Source of the DNA: Pseudomonadota bacterium
Lineage (GTDB): Bacteria > Pseudomonadota > Alphaproteobacteria > Rhizobiales > Rhizobiaceae
Length of the DNA stretch: 29,169 nucleotides
Assembly (NCBI GenBank): GCA_023390055.1
Contig: JAEWDP010000077.1
Location: 1-29,169 of the forward strand
Direction of reading: 5' to 3'
The notes beneath the pieces are model-generated. The model was not told the origin of the DNA and did no database searches. It worked only from the letters and a program-made list of their open reading frames with translations. Position numbers and translations under genes: made by a program. Positions 8,901 through 16,218 of the stretch are shown one piece after another. The number at the start of each line of letters is the position of its first letter. The stretch's first letter is position 1.

Positions 8901-9288
8901 CATGGCCATTGAGGTTCCAAGGCTTTCACCTGGAACGGAACGACTGGTGGAGCGGATGGCTAAAACCTTCGTTGTGAAAGGGCATGATGAAATGCAAGGT
9001 GATCGCCAGGCATTGCAACAGGCCAAGGCAGAGTTTCAAGGCTTTGTCCGGGCCGTTTCCAGGCGGTTTGGGAGCCAGACATTTCTGTCGATGCATGCGC
9101 GTGACGCAAGCGGCGAGATCTTCATGAAGTTCACCGAAGACTTGACAGAATGGCAAAGGGCCGAGCTGAAACGGGCCTGGCCCCTGTTGCGTTTCGCCCA
9201 GCAGGTCGATGCCCATGAGCGGATGCTTGCCTCCCGTTCAAGGGCCAGGGAAAAGACGATTGACCGGGAGGTCGATCTCGCAATGTGA
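5953..9288 (+). CDS. traA: Ti-type conjugative relaxase/helicase TraA (MobQ family), helicase Walker A degenerate
   Basis: A 1111-residue protein with the TraA layout. The N-terminal MobA/MobL relaxase domain shows SAVNAAAYR with likely catalytic Tyr25 and the metal motif NPHVHL (His142, His144). A TraI/RecD-like helicase domain follows: FLLDEAGLVS (Walker B, Asp491 Glu492), ADPLQLQPGEVG, then GYAMTIQRSQGM and AMTRHRHDL. The C-terminal third is charged and poorly defined. TraA nicks oriT, stays bound to the strand, and is passed to the coupling protein. The odd feature is the Walker A position: residues 420-427 read GQADESRS where the family has GxAGTGKS, so the invariant lysine and glycines are gone. 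Relaxation and nicking may still work; ATP-driven unwinding probably does not. No traF, traB or trb genes follow, and the next gene is chromosomal map on the other strand. Confidence 0.92.
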   Translation: MATKYFHVTTVSRGKGSSAVNAAAYRHRARMTIEALDCVVDYTTKPDLAHEELLFPDDAPAWVHNLVAGLPVASACEAFWNFVEGFETRKNAVFAREITLALPRELTWDQNFSLAREFIATWITGRGGVADWVIHDRPGNPHVHLMTTRRPLTQDGFGPKALVVVGEDGEPRRLKCGHIYRTPWIGNLNDFNALREGWYACQNWHLAMAGLDIQTDPRSFREQGILLEPFVRSDLYVSRTSRHIGQALTVPDIAGVLETGDTGVSGSTGGPLTHRDAVRVRNAERIISEPKIALDAISRDRPVFMQQDVTKLLDRYVDDPERLEDLVHVVLSHPDVICLDDRGSQARLSDRALELYTTRDVVLLEARVVAQASTAAASEGLPVDEDIQTAILARDGALTPEQELAFTYLTGASRIAVVVGQADESRSKLLKAACNAWQLDGFHVVAAAYGPATLSRLGKDVGLGVHLLSNLEAQWKKGEGHLQRRTVFLLDEAGLVSLHRYADLLEAVVHSGAKLVMLADPLQLQPGEVGATFRAIVEGIGCFELSGRGRQYDDWMHDAFADLMKGNVASALQAYDGKGRLIGYDTRDDAMAHMIADWGDGAGGDTLMVAHLDRDVRLLNGMARERLLARGEIGEGFAFQTERGMRDFSAGDSVVFLKAEASLGLKGGLRGKVSEASADRLVMSVADENGSRQVMVDHRTCGGLEHGYAMTIQRSQGMHAGRVKVLASSTFDRELTSIAMTRHRHDLHIYCGIRSPRDPKDQIAVLSRPKPARWQTAHDKASFCRQALKFAELRGLHTMQVARSLARDRVKWILHQKDKLLFLAERLVSLGSTIRLETARDLKVTQKSPLIAGITQFARSVEDAVQDRCENHAGLRYRRDQLRQSFQRIYADPEAAFKAANGDAMLKDVKVARQVIALLDDGADVFGPLKGKAGFMAGREARTERRRAELNGQSLARDIETYVNERKSVTNQIKIEERARRTAMAIEVPRLSPGTERLVERMAKTFVVKGHDEMQGDRQALQQAKAEFQGFVRAVSRRFGSQTFLSMHARDASGEIFMKFTEDLTEWQRAELKRAWPLLRFAQQVDAHERMLASRSRAREKTIDREVDLAM

Positions 9289-9327
9289 TTGATGGTCCAG
9301 GGGTCTTCGACTTATACATTAGGAATC

Positions 9328-9356
9328 TATCATAATTTATTGATTATATTATGATA
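9328..9356. repeat. AT-rich inverted repeat between convergent traA and map
   Basis: A perfect nine-base inverted repeat (TATCATAAT 9328-9336, ATTATGATA 9348-9356, eleven-base loop) lies in a stretch far richer in A+T than its surroundings. It could serve as a weak bidirectional terminator, a protein-binding palindrome, or a remnant of the edge of the inserted segment. Confidence 0.55.
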
Positions 9357-9389
9357 AACAAATGAACGTATTCGGTCGAAGGCTGGCGC

Positions 9390-10226
9390 CTACTGCGGCA
9401 ATGGCGGCAGGCCCGGGCGGTCGAGGCCTGCCGGCGACAGGGTGAATATTTCACAGCCGGTCGCCGTCACGCCGACCGCATGTTCATATTGTGCCGACAG
9501 CGAGCGATCGCGTGTCACCGCGGACCAGCCATCTGACAGGACCTTTACGTGCGGCTTGCCAAGATTGATCATCGGCTCGATCGTGAAGATCATGCCTTCG
9601 CGCAGTTCGGGGCCTTCGTCGGCACGACCGTAATGCAATATGTTCGGCGTATCGTGGAAAAGCTTGCCGACCCCGTGGCCGCAGAAGTCTCTCACGACCG
9701 AACATCTTTCGCCTTCCGCATAGGTCTGGATGGCCTCACCGATCGCGCCTGTACGGACCCCCGGGCGTACTGCGGCAATCCCGCGCATCAGGCATTCATA
9801 GGTCACTTCCAGCAGGCGCTCGGCTGCCCGCTTGATCTGGCCAACGGGATACATGCGGCTGGAATCGCCATGCCAGCCGTCCAGGATATAGGTCACGTCG
9901 ATATTGATGACGTCGCCTTCACGTAGAGGTTTGTCGTCCGGCATGCCATGGCAGACGACATGGTTGATGGACGTACAGACGGAGTATTTGTAGCCCCTGT
10001 AATTCAAGGTCGCCGGCAGGGCGCCGTGGTCCATGGCAAATTCGAAGACGAAACGATCGATTTCGCGCGTCGTCACACCCGGTTGAATGATCGCGGCCAG
10101 CTCGTCAAGACAACGTGCCGTCAACTGGCTTGCCTTGCGCATCGCGACGAAATCTTCGGCCGTGTAGAGGCGGATTGCACCTGTATTCTTCAGTGGGGCC
10201 GATACCGCGTCGATATAGTTTACCAT
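9390..10226 (-). CDS. map: Type I methionine aminopeptidase
   Basis: A 278-residue protein that removes the initiator methionine from nascent proteins in the cytosol. The five dimetal ligands of the family are in place: Asp in NIDVTYIL, Asp in GWHGDSSR, His in GHGVGKLFH, Glu in TIEPMI and Glu in QYEHAVGV. The start MVNYIDA at 10226 is the form typical of rhizobial Map and leaves 25 bases after the sfsA stop; a longer open frame to 10337 overlaps sfsA and is not protein-like. It is probably the last gene of a phaC-sfsA-map transcript. It converges on traA. Confidence 0.96.
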   Translation of the reverse strand: MVNYIDAVSAPLKNTGAIRLYTAEDFVAMRKASQLTARCLDELAAIIQPGVTTREIDRFVFEFAMDHGALPATLNYRGYKYSVCTSINHVVCHGMPDDKPLREGDVINIDVTYILDGWHGDSSRMYPVGQIKRAAERLLEVTYECLMRGIAAVRPGVRTGAIGEAIQTYAEGERCSVVRDFCGHGVGKLFHDTPNILHYGRADEGPELREGMIFTIEPMINLGKPHVKVLSDGWSAVTRDRSLSAQYEHAVGVTATGCEIFTLSPAGLDRPGLPPLPQ

Positions 10227-10251
10227 CCGATCATACTCGCAAGTTCTGGGG

Positions 10252-10971
10252 TCATATTGCCCGCAACCGTAATTCCTCCATTGCGACGAGGTCGGTCGCA
10301 ATGATCTCCTCGGTCGTAATGCTGCAGCGCAGGGCATAGGCCTCGACGCCGCGCCTCACGGCACGCTGGAAAGCAGCGGCATACCCCGGATCGAGATCGC
10401 CGCAAAGGCAAAAACGTTCACAATCGTGCCGCTGGATGATGTATAGCATCACCGAACGGTGACCGGCGGCAACCATGTCCGCCAGTGCCTCAAGGTGCTT
10501 TGTTCCCCGCTTCGTGACTGTATCGGGAAATTCGGCAAGGCCAGGCTTTCGCGAGAAGTGGACATTCTTCACTTCGACATAGACATTGCGGCGCCCCCGT
10601 TCTTCGAGAAGGAAATCGATCCGCGAACCCAGGCCGTAGCGTTGTTCCCGGCGGATCGTACCGTAACCATCGAGGGCAGGGACCAGACCGGCGCCAATCG
10701 CCTCTTCGGCAATGTGGTTGGGTAGGCCAGTATTGACACCGACAAGTGTTCCGTCCGCCTCCACAATCTCCATCATGTAACGATATTTGCGTGTCGTGCT
10801 GTCGTGCTTAGAAAGCCAGATCCTTGATCCCGGTGTCGTCAATCCGCGCATCGAGCCGGTATTGGGACAAAAACCGGTAATCGGTGTGCCGTCATCAAGG
10901 AGCGCATCGAAAAGAAACCGCTTGTAGCGTTGGACGAGTGTGGCCGGTACGAGTGGAGACGAAAAGTTCAT
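10252..10971 (-). CDS. sfsA: DNA/RNA nuclease SfsA (sugar fermentation stimulation protein homolog)
   Basis: A 239-residue protein, normal for SfsA. Recognisable segments are LVQRYKRFLFDALL at the N-terminus, FCPNTGSMRGL (about 34-44) and NTGLPNHIAEEAI, followed by the nuclease-like core GSRIDFLLEE and VYVEVKNVHFS, with Asp, Glu and Lys in the PD-(D/E)xK pattern, and later FPDTVTKRGTKHLEAL. The family was named for an effect on maltose metabolism in E. coli and is now annotated as a DNA-binding nuclease; its cellular task in this group is not established. The start lies eight bases after the phaC stop, so translation is probably coupled. Confidence 0.94.
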   Translation of the reverse strand: MNFSSPLVPATLVQRYKRFLFDALLDDGTPITGFCPNTGSMRGLTTPGSRIWLSKHDSTTRKYRYMMEIVEADGTLVGVNTGLPNHIAEEAIGAGLVPALDGYGTIRREQRYGLGSRIDFLLEERGRRNVYVEVKNVHFSRKPGLAEFPDTVTKRGTKHLEALADMVAAGHRSVMLYIIQRHDCERFCLCGDLDPGYAAAFQRAVRRGVEAYALRCSITTEEIIATDLVAMEELRLRAI

Positions 10972-10979
10972 CGGTCGGA

Positions 10980-12824
10980 TCAGATCCGGTCAAGAACATA
11001 GGTGCCGGGCGCATCAGCGATCGCAGTCAACGCCTCTCCACCCGGGATCCGCGGCGGAACCCGCCTGTTGCCGCGTTTCAAGATCCATGCCTGCCAATGC
11101 GGCCACCATGAGCCGGTCGTTTGCCGGGCGCTTTCCAGCCAATGGTCGAGGTCGCCGTCTGGTGCACCACCGGTCCAGTAATGATATTTATGTCTGTCTG
11201 GCGGATTGACCACGCCTGCAATGTGTCCAGATCCGCTCAGAACGAATTCGATCGGGCCACCAAAGAATGCGGATCCATGAAAGACGGACCTTGCGGGAGC
11301 AATGTGATCTTCCTTCGTTGCCAGGTTGAAGACGGGGATCTTGATATCCTTGAGCGAGATGATGTCACCGGCAAGCTCCATCCGGCCCTGGCTCAATCTG
11401 TTGTCGAGATAGCAATTGCGCAGATAAAATGCGTGGTTGGCGGCCGCCATGCGGGTTGAATCGGCATTCCAGTAGAGAAGATCAAATGCCGGTGGGGTTT
11501 TTCCCATCAGGTAATTGTTGACGACATAGGGCCAGATCAGCTCCGACGCGCGAAGCATGTTGAAGGCATTCGCCATCTTTGCACCGTCGAGAAAACCTGC
11601 CTTGTCCATCTCCCTTTCGATGGCCCGCACCTGTTCTTCGTCGACAAAGACCTTCAAGTCGCCAGCGAAGGTAAAGTCGACCTGCGTCGTCAGGAACGTG
11701 GCAGAAGCGATGCGCCGGTCCTTTCGCTTTGCATGCAGGGCCAGTGCGGCAGCCAACAGCGTGCCACCGACGCAATAGCCGATCGCATTCACCTTTCGTT
11801 CACCGGTCGCCTTTTGCACGGTGTTCAGCGCAAACTCGATGCCCTCGTCAATATAGGCCTCCCAGCCTTTCAGCGCGTGCCGGCGGTCCGGATTGACCCA
11901 GGAGATCACGAAGACACTATGTCCCTGATCCACACACCACTTGATGAAGCTCTTCTGCCGGGTCAGGTCGAGGATATAGAACTTGTTGATCCAGGGCGGG
12001 ACAATCAGAAGTGGACGCTTCAGCACCGTTTGCGTGCTGGCCTCATACTGGATGACTTCGCAGATTTCGTTCTTGGCAATAACCTTGCCCGGCGTGGTGG
12101 CAAGGTTCTTGCCTACCTTGAACTGGCTGTCATCGGTTTGACGAAGACGCAGATGGCCGCTCCCCGTCGTGACGTCTTCGGCAAGCATGCGCATGCCTTC
12201 AACCAGATTTTGGCCGCTGGTCGAAACGGTTTGACGATAGACCTCGGGGTTGGTGAAGGCGAAATTGGCGGGCGATAGTGCCGCCGTGAGCTGCCTGACG
12301 TAAAACTGGGCCTTGTGACGGGTGTGATCGTCCATTCCGTCGGCCTCTGCCACCAGTCTCTCCGCCCACGCAGCTGTCACGGAATAGGTCTGGCGCAAGA
12401 ATGCGAAGAAAGGGTTCTTGCCCCAGTCTTCGTCAAGGAAACGCTTGTCCCCTGGCTTGGTGGTGTCGTCGCAGACAGGATTTCCCGTAAATTGTGAGAT
12501 CGTTTGTGTCCAGATACCCATATAGCTTGAAAACAGGAGCGTCTGGGCGTCCAGTGTTCTTTTGGGGTCGGCCACCCAATACTGGATCACCTGCGACATG
12601 GTCTTCACAAGATCGGTGAGCGGGTCAGCCGGTGGATCGTCATCGTTTTTGCGTTCATGTGCGCCAAGCCATTCGGAAGCTGCCTGACCCAGGTGTTCGA
12701 ATGCACGTGCCAGATTGACAGTCAGCGCTTGAGGATCCTTGAAGACATAAGATTCGACCGACTTGGGATCAAAACCGGGAAAGGGGCCGGTCCCTGCGCC
12801 CCCTTCTTGCCTCTTGTCGACCAA
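10980..12824 (-). CDS. phaC: Class I poly(R)-hydroxyalkanoic acid synthase
   Basis: A 614-residue class I PHA synthase that polymerises 3-hydroxyacyl-CoA (mainly 3-hydroxybutyryl-CoA) into storage granules. The catalytic triad is visible (numbered from the longer reading): Cys355 in the lipase-like box GYCVGG, Asp510 in ATKEDHIAP and His538 in SGSGHIAGV. The N-terminal domain and the PPWINKFYILDL segment are typical. There is no early ATG. TTG 12824 is preferred because GGAGG lies five bases upstream (12830-12834 on this strand); TTG 12836 in the same frame would place the start over that site. The gene is divergent from a lipoprotein gene and is followed within ten bases by sfsA. Confidence 0.96.
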   Translation of the reverse strand: MVDKRQEGGAGTGPFPGFDPKSVESYVFKDPQALTVNLARAFEHLGQAASEWLGAHERKNDDDPPADPLTDLVKTMSQVIQYWVADPKRTLDAQTLLFSSYMGIWTQTISQFTGNPVCDDTTKPGDKRFLDEDWGKNPFFAFLRQTYSVTAAWAERLVAEADGMDDHTRHKAQFYVRQLTAALSPANFAFTNPEVYRQTVSTSGQNLVEGMRMLAEDVTTGSGHLRLRQTDDSQFKVGKNLATTPGKVIAKNEICEVIQYEASTQTVLKRPLLIVPPWINKFYILDLTRQKSFIKWCVDQGHSVFVISWVNPDRRHALKGWEAYIDEGIEFALNTVQKATGERKVNAIGYCVGGTLLAAALALHAKRKDRRIASATFLTTQVDFTFAGDLKVFVDEEQVRAIEREMDKAGFLDGAKMANAFNMLRASELIWPYVVNNYLMGKTPPAFDLLYWNADSTRMAAANHAFYLRNCYLDNRLSQGRMELAGDIISLKDIKIPVFNLATKEDHIAPARSVFHGSAFFGGPIEFVLSGSGHIAGVVNPPDRHKYHYWTGGAPDGDLDHWLESARQTTGSWWPHWQAWILKRGNRRVPPRIPGGEALTAIADAPGTYVLDRI

Positions 12825-12953
12825 ATGCACCTCCAACGGGACTGTATTTGTTCATTGATTTCCTTTGTACATTGTGCCCGAAAACGAATACAAGTGCCAG
12901 CGGTCGGCGCAAGAAAGCGCCGCAATGCAGATGCCGGAAACAGGCGAACGGTT

Positions 12954-13352
12954 ATGGACAAGATCAGTTTTTTCGCGGCCCGCATGCCGCTTATCATCGG
13001 GCTCGGCGCATTGCCGGTACTGCTTTGTGGCTGCAACAGCTTTGCACTCGATGATGGAATTCCGAATACGCCGCCAAAGGCAACCGTCGTTTCAGATGCA
13101 CCGCCGCCGCCCACCGGACCGATCGAAAAGCGGGAGGGTGGCACGTATCCAACGTTTGGACCTCAACTGACAGCCGCCAACACACAAATTGCAGATGACG
13201 AGGCGGCGGGGACGGAAGCGAGCCTCTCCGCACTTGCCGCGGCACGCGACAATGGCAGCGTGTCAGAGGCCGAATATCAGCGTCGTCTGGCGGAAATGCG
13301 CCGGCTGGGATTGGAGCACGGGCGCGACGCAGAAGCTGCAATCGCTAATTAA
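12954..13352 (+). CDS. Small lipoprotein of unknown function
   Basis: A 132-residue protein with a lipoprotein signal: MDKISFFAAR, a hydrophobic stretch, and the lipobox LCGC with Cys27 as the lipid-modified residue. The mature part begins with a proline-rich region (about 35-55: NTPPKA, APPPPTGP), followed by an alanine- and glutamate-rich helical C-terminus. The frame is open upstream, but ATG 12954 gives the signal peptide and is therefore the start. No enzymatic domain is seen. It is divergent from phaC with about 130 bases between and is followed by alaC. A structural or envelope role is possible but cannot be stated. Confidence 0.75.
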   Translation: MDKISFFAARMPLIIGLGALPVLLCGCNSFALDDGIPNTPPKATVVSDAPPPPTGPIEKREGGTYPTFGPQLTAANTQIADDEAAGTEASLSALAAARDNGSVSEAEYQRRLAEMRRLGLEHGRDAEAAIAN

Positions 13353-13410
13353 CACTTGCGTTTCGGGCCATTTCGCCGCACATCACCAAATCGCTGATTG
13401 GCATTATCCC

Positions 13411-13433
13411 CGCGCTGCTTCAATGGCAGCGCG
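13411..13433 (+). terminator. Hairpin between lipoprotein gene and alaC
   Basis: A perfect eight-base-pair stem (CGCGCTGC 13411-13418, GCAGCGCG 13426-13433) has a seven-base loop and lies 20 bases before the alaC start. It lacks a T-run. It may end the lipoprotein transcript or act in the alaC leader. Confidence 0.4.
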
Positions 13434-13452
13434 TCCTTCCACGGGGAGAGTT

Positions 13453-14673
13453 ATGGAAGAGTTTCACAAAGTCCGCAGATTGCCACCTTACGTCTTCGAG
13501 CAGGTCAATCGCCTGAAGGCCAGCGCACGAGCGGGCGGCGCCGATATCATCGATCTCGGCATGGGAAACCCTGACCTGCCAACACCAAAGAACATTGTCG
13601 ACAAGCTCTGCGAAGTCGTCCAGGACCCTCGGACACATCGATATTCTTCGTCGAAGGGGATCCCGGGTCTGCGTCGCGCCCAGGCGGGCTATTACGCGCG
13701 CCGGTTCGGCGTGAAACTCAATCCGGACACGCAGGTCGTGGCAACACTTGGTTCCAAGGAGGGCTTTGCGAACATGGCCCAGGCCATAACGGCGCCCGGC
13801 GATGTTGTCCTTTGCCCCAATCCGACCTATCCGATCCATGCGTTCGGATTTCTGATGGCCGGCGGTGTCATTCGCTCGATGTCGGTCGAGCCGGATGACA
13901 GTTTCTTTCCGCCACTTGAGCGTGCCGTGCGCCATTCCATTCCCAAGCCTTTGGCGCTCATACTCAATTATCCGTCCAACCCGACGGCGCACACCGCCTC
14001 ACTCGAATTTTTCAAGGAAGTCATTGCGTTCGCGAAGAAGCATGATCTGATCGTTCTGTCCGACCTTGCCTATTCCGAAATCTATTTCGACGAGAATTCA
14101 CCGCCGCCCTCCGTCCTGGAAGTGCCTGGCGCAATGGATGTGACCGTCGAATTCACCTCCATGTCGAAAACCTTCTCTATGCCGGGCTGGCGCATGGGTT
14201 TTGCTGTCGGAAATGAACGGCTCATTGCAGCCTTGACGCGCGTGAAATCCTATCTGGACTATGGTGCGTTCACGCCGATCCAGGTTGCAGCCACACATGC
14301 CCTCAATGGCGATGGTTCGGATATCGCCGATGTTCGCAATGTCTACAGGCGTCGCCGCGACGTGATGGTCGAAAGCTTTGCGAAGGCCGGGTTTGAAGTG
14401 CCACCACCTGCTGCGACGATGTTTGCTTGGGCAAAGATCCCGGAAGCCTTCCGCCATCTCGGTTCTCTGGAATTTTCCAAACTGCTTGTCGAGAAGGCGG
14501 ATGTCGCTGTCGCACCAGGCGTCGGGTTTGGCGAGATGGGTGATGATTATGTCCGTCTTGCGCTTGTCGAAAACGAACACCGGATCCGTCAGGCCGCCCG
14601 AAACATCAAGAAGTTTCTCTCCTCGGCCGATCGGACGATGCACAATGTGGTTTCGTTGAACGCTCACCGTTGA
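13453..14673 (+). CDS. alaC: PLP-dependent aminotransferase, AlaC-like
   Basis: A 406-residue class I/II aminotransferase. It resembles E. coli AlaC (YfdZ) through much of its length: RLPPYVF at the N-terminus, DIIDLGMGNPD, GSKEGFANM, NPTYPIHAFGF, the NYPSNPTA stretch, DLAYSEIYFD, and the PLP lysine in SMSKTFSMPGWRMGF (Lys239). AlaC makes alanine from pyruvate and glutamate; close relatives in other lineages are annotated as LL-diaminopimelate or aspartate aminotransferases, so the substrate is not certain. ATG 13453 is chosen for GGGGAGAG just before it; the frame is open upstream to 13189 but overlaps the lipoprotein gene. Next is hom, an arrangement that suggests a shared amino-acid biosynthesis transcript. 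Confidence 0.9.
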   Translation: MEEFHKVRRLPPYVFEQVNRLKASARAGGADIIDLGMGNPDLPTPKNIVDKLCEVVQDPRTHRYSSSKGIPGLRRAQAGYYARRFGVKLNPDTQVVATLGSKEGFANMAQAITAPGDVVLCPNPTYPIHAFGFLMAGGVIRSMSVEPDDSFFPPLERAVRHSIPKPLALILNYPSNPTAHTASLEFFKEVIAFAKKHDLIVLSDLAYSEIYFDENSPPPSVLEVPGAMDVTVEFTSMSKTFSMPGWRMGFAVGNERLIAALTRVKSYLDYGAFTPIQVAATHALNGDGSDIADVRNVYRRRRDVMVESFAKAGFEVPPPAATMFAWAKIPEAFRHLGSLEFSKLLVEKADVAVAPGVGFGEMGDDYVRLALVENEHRIRQAARNIKKFLSSADRTMHNVVSLNAHR

Positions 14674-14692
14674 TCTCAAAGTCGACACCTCA

Positions 14693-14712
14693 GGCGGTCC
14701 TGCCGGACCGCC
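14693..14712 (+). terminator. Hairpin in the alaC-hom spacer
   Basis: A perfect eight-base-pair stem (GGCGGTCC 14693-14700, GGACCGCC 14705-14712) has a four-base loop and lies between the alaC stop and hom. It has no T-run. It could tune hom expression or stabilise the upstream message. Confidence 0.35.
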
Positions 14713-14739
14713 AAACTCTCTACAATCAGGATACAAGTC

Positions 14740-16062
14740 ATGGCAGATGCCCTTAAGGTCGGCATTGCGGGTCTCGGAACCGTTGGCGCCTCGCTGGTCA
14801 AGATCATCACGAAGCGGGCAGAAGAACTTGCCGTTACGTGCGGGCGGGCCATCGAGGTCAAGGCTGTCAGTGCGCGTGACCGCTCGCGAGATCGTGGCGT
14901 CAATCTTGATAGGATGACATGGTACTCCTCTCCTGAAGAGATGGCGCAAACAGCGGATATCGATGTGTTCGTCGAACTGATCGGTGGTGCCGACGGCGCT
15001 GCCGACCAGGCTGTTCGCAAGGCTTTGTCGCGTGGACTGCATGTCGTCACCGCCAACAAGGCGCTGCTTGCCGCAAACGGCGTTGAACTTGCGAAAATGG
15101 CGGAGGAGAAAGGTGTTCTCCTCAATTTCGAGGCTGCGGTGGCAGGTGGCATTCCGGTCATCAAGGCATTGCGTGAAAGCCTCACCGGCAACAAGATCTC
15201 CCGCATCTACGGGATCATGAACGGAACCTGCAACTACATCCTGACACGGATGGAAAAGGAGGGGCTTTCGTTTGAAGACTGCCTGGCGGAAGCTCAACGG
15301 CTCGGATATGCCGAAGCCGATCCGACGTTCGATATCGAGGGCAATGACACAGCCCACAAGCTCGCCATTCTCACGACGCTTGCATTCGGTACCCGCATTG
15401 CCGCTGATGAGATCTATCTCGAGGGCATCAGCAACATTTCGATCGAGGATATCGGAGCGGCTGCAGATCTCGGTTACCGCATCAAGCTCCTGGGTGTCGC
15501 GCAAAAGACCGATACCGGGATTGAACAGCGCGTTCATCCAACGATGGTGCCACGCGACAGCGTCATTGCACAGGTCGATGGTGTTACAAACGCCGTTGCG
15601 ATCGAATCCGACATCCTTGGTGAACTTTTGATGGTTGGTCCGGGTGCTGGTGGTGATGCAACGGCATCAGCTGTCCTCGGGGATATCGCCGATATCGCCA
15701 AAAGCCGGCCTGGCGAGCAGCGGGTGCCAGTACTTGGCTCACCAGCTGCAAGTCTTTCCATCTATCAGCGCGCCAGAATGCGCAGTCACGAAGGGGGCTA
15801 CTTCATTCGTCTGACCGTGGCAGATCGGGCAGGGGTGTTCGCAAGCGTTGCGAGCCGCATGGCGGAAAACAGGATCTCGCTTGAATCCATCGTTCAAAGG
15901 GCAAACTCCATCGCACCTGTGACAAATGCGAAGACGATCATCCTTGTGACCCATGCAACCACGGAAGAATCCGTGCGCAATGCCGTTGCGGCAATCAAGA
16001 CGGAAGACTACCTCGTCGGGGAGCCACAGGTAATCCGTATCGAGCGACCCAGAGCCTTTTGA
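14740..16062 (+). CDS. hom: Homoserine dehydrogenase
   Basis: A 440-residue NAD(P)-dependent enzyme converting aspartate semialdehyde to homoserine, the branch point toward threonine and methionine. The Rossmann motif GIAGLGTVG (8-16) is followed by ELIGGADGA, TANKALLA, the catalytic-domain signature GIMNGTCNYILT and EADPTFDIEGNDTAHK, which includes the conserved Asp and Lys. An ACT domain occupies roughly the last 90 residues (GGYFIRLTVADRAGVFA onward), consistent with feedback control by threonine. TCAGGA (14726-14731) precedes ATG 14740. It lies downstream of alaC on the same strand. Confidence 0.96.
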   Translation: MADALKVGIAGLGTVGASLVKIITKRAEELAVTCGRAIEVKAVSARDRSRDRGVNLDRMTWYSSPEEMAQTADIDVFVELIGGADGAADQAVRKALSRGLHVVTANKALLAANGVELAKMAEEKGVLLNFEAAVAGGIPVIKALRESLTGNKISRIYGIMNGTCNYILTRMEKEGLSFEDCLAEAQRLGYAEADPTFDIEGNDTAHKLAILTTLAFGTRIAADEIYLEGISNISIEDIGAAADLGYRIKLLGVAQKTDTGIEQRVHPTMVPRDSVIAQVDGVTNAVAIESDILGELLMVGPGAGGDATASAVLGDIADIAKSRPGEQRVPVLGSPAASLSIYQRARMRSHEGGYFIRLTVADRAGVFASVASRMAENRISLESIVQRANSIAPVTNAKTIILVTHATTEESVRNAVAAIKTEDYLVGEPQVIRIERPRAF

Positions 16063-16218
16063 TCGTTGCCCGGGTTTGTGGCGGTCAGTTCTTTGTGACC
16101 GATAACTGGCTCGAGGATTGATGGCGCTTCACAGTTGAAATCCGGCAGGCAAGCCGAGGCGGTGGATGGCGTAAACGAAGTGATACCGCTTTCGGCGATG
16201 ATGCGCTACTAAGTCAAC

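Noticed and set aside
2350..9436. Shared CCTGCCGGC near both edges of the traG-traA segment as attachment repeats
   Set aside because: Only nine bases, GC-rich, and the right copy lies inside the map coding region; chance is sufficient.
14098..15537. 479-codon minus-strand frame opposite alaC and hom
   Set aside because: It is antisense to two well-identified enzymes and its protein has no family features; long antisense frames are common in GC-rich coding DNA.
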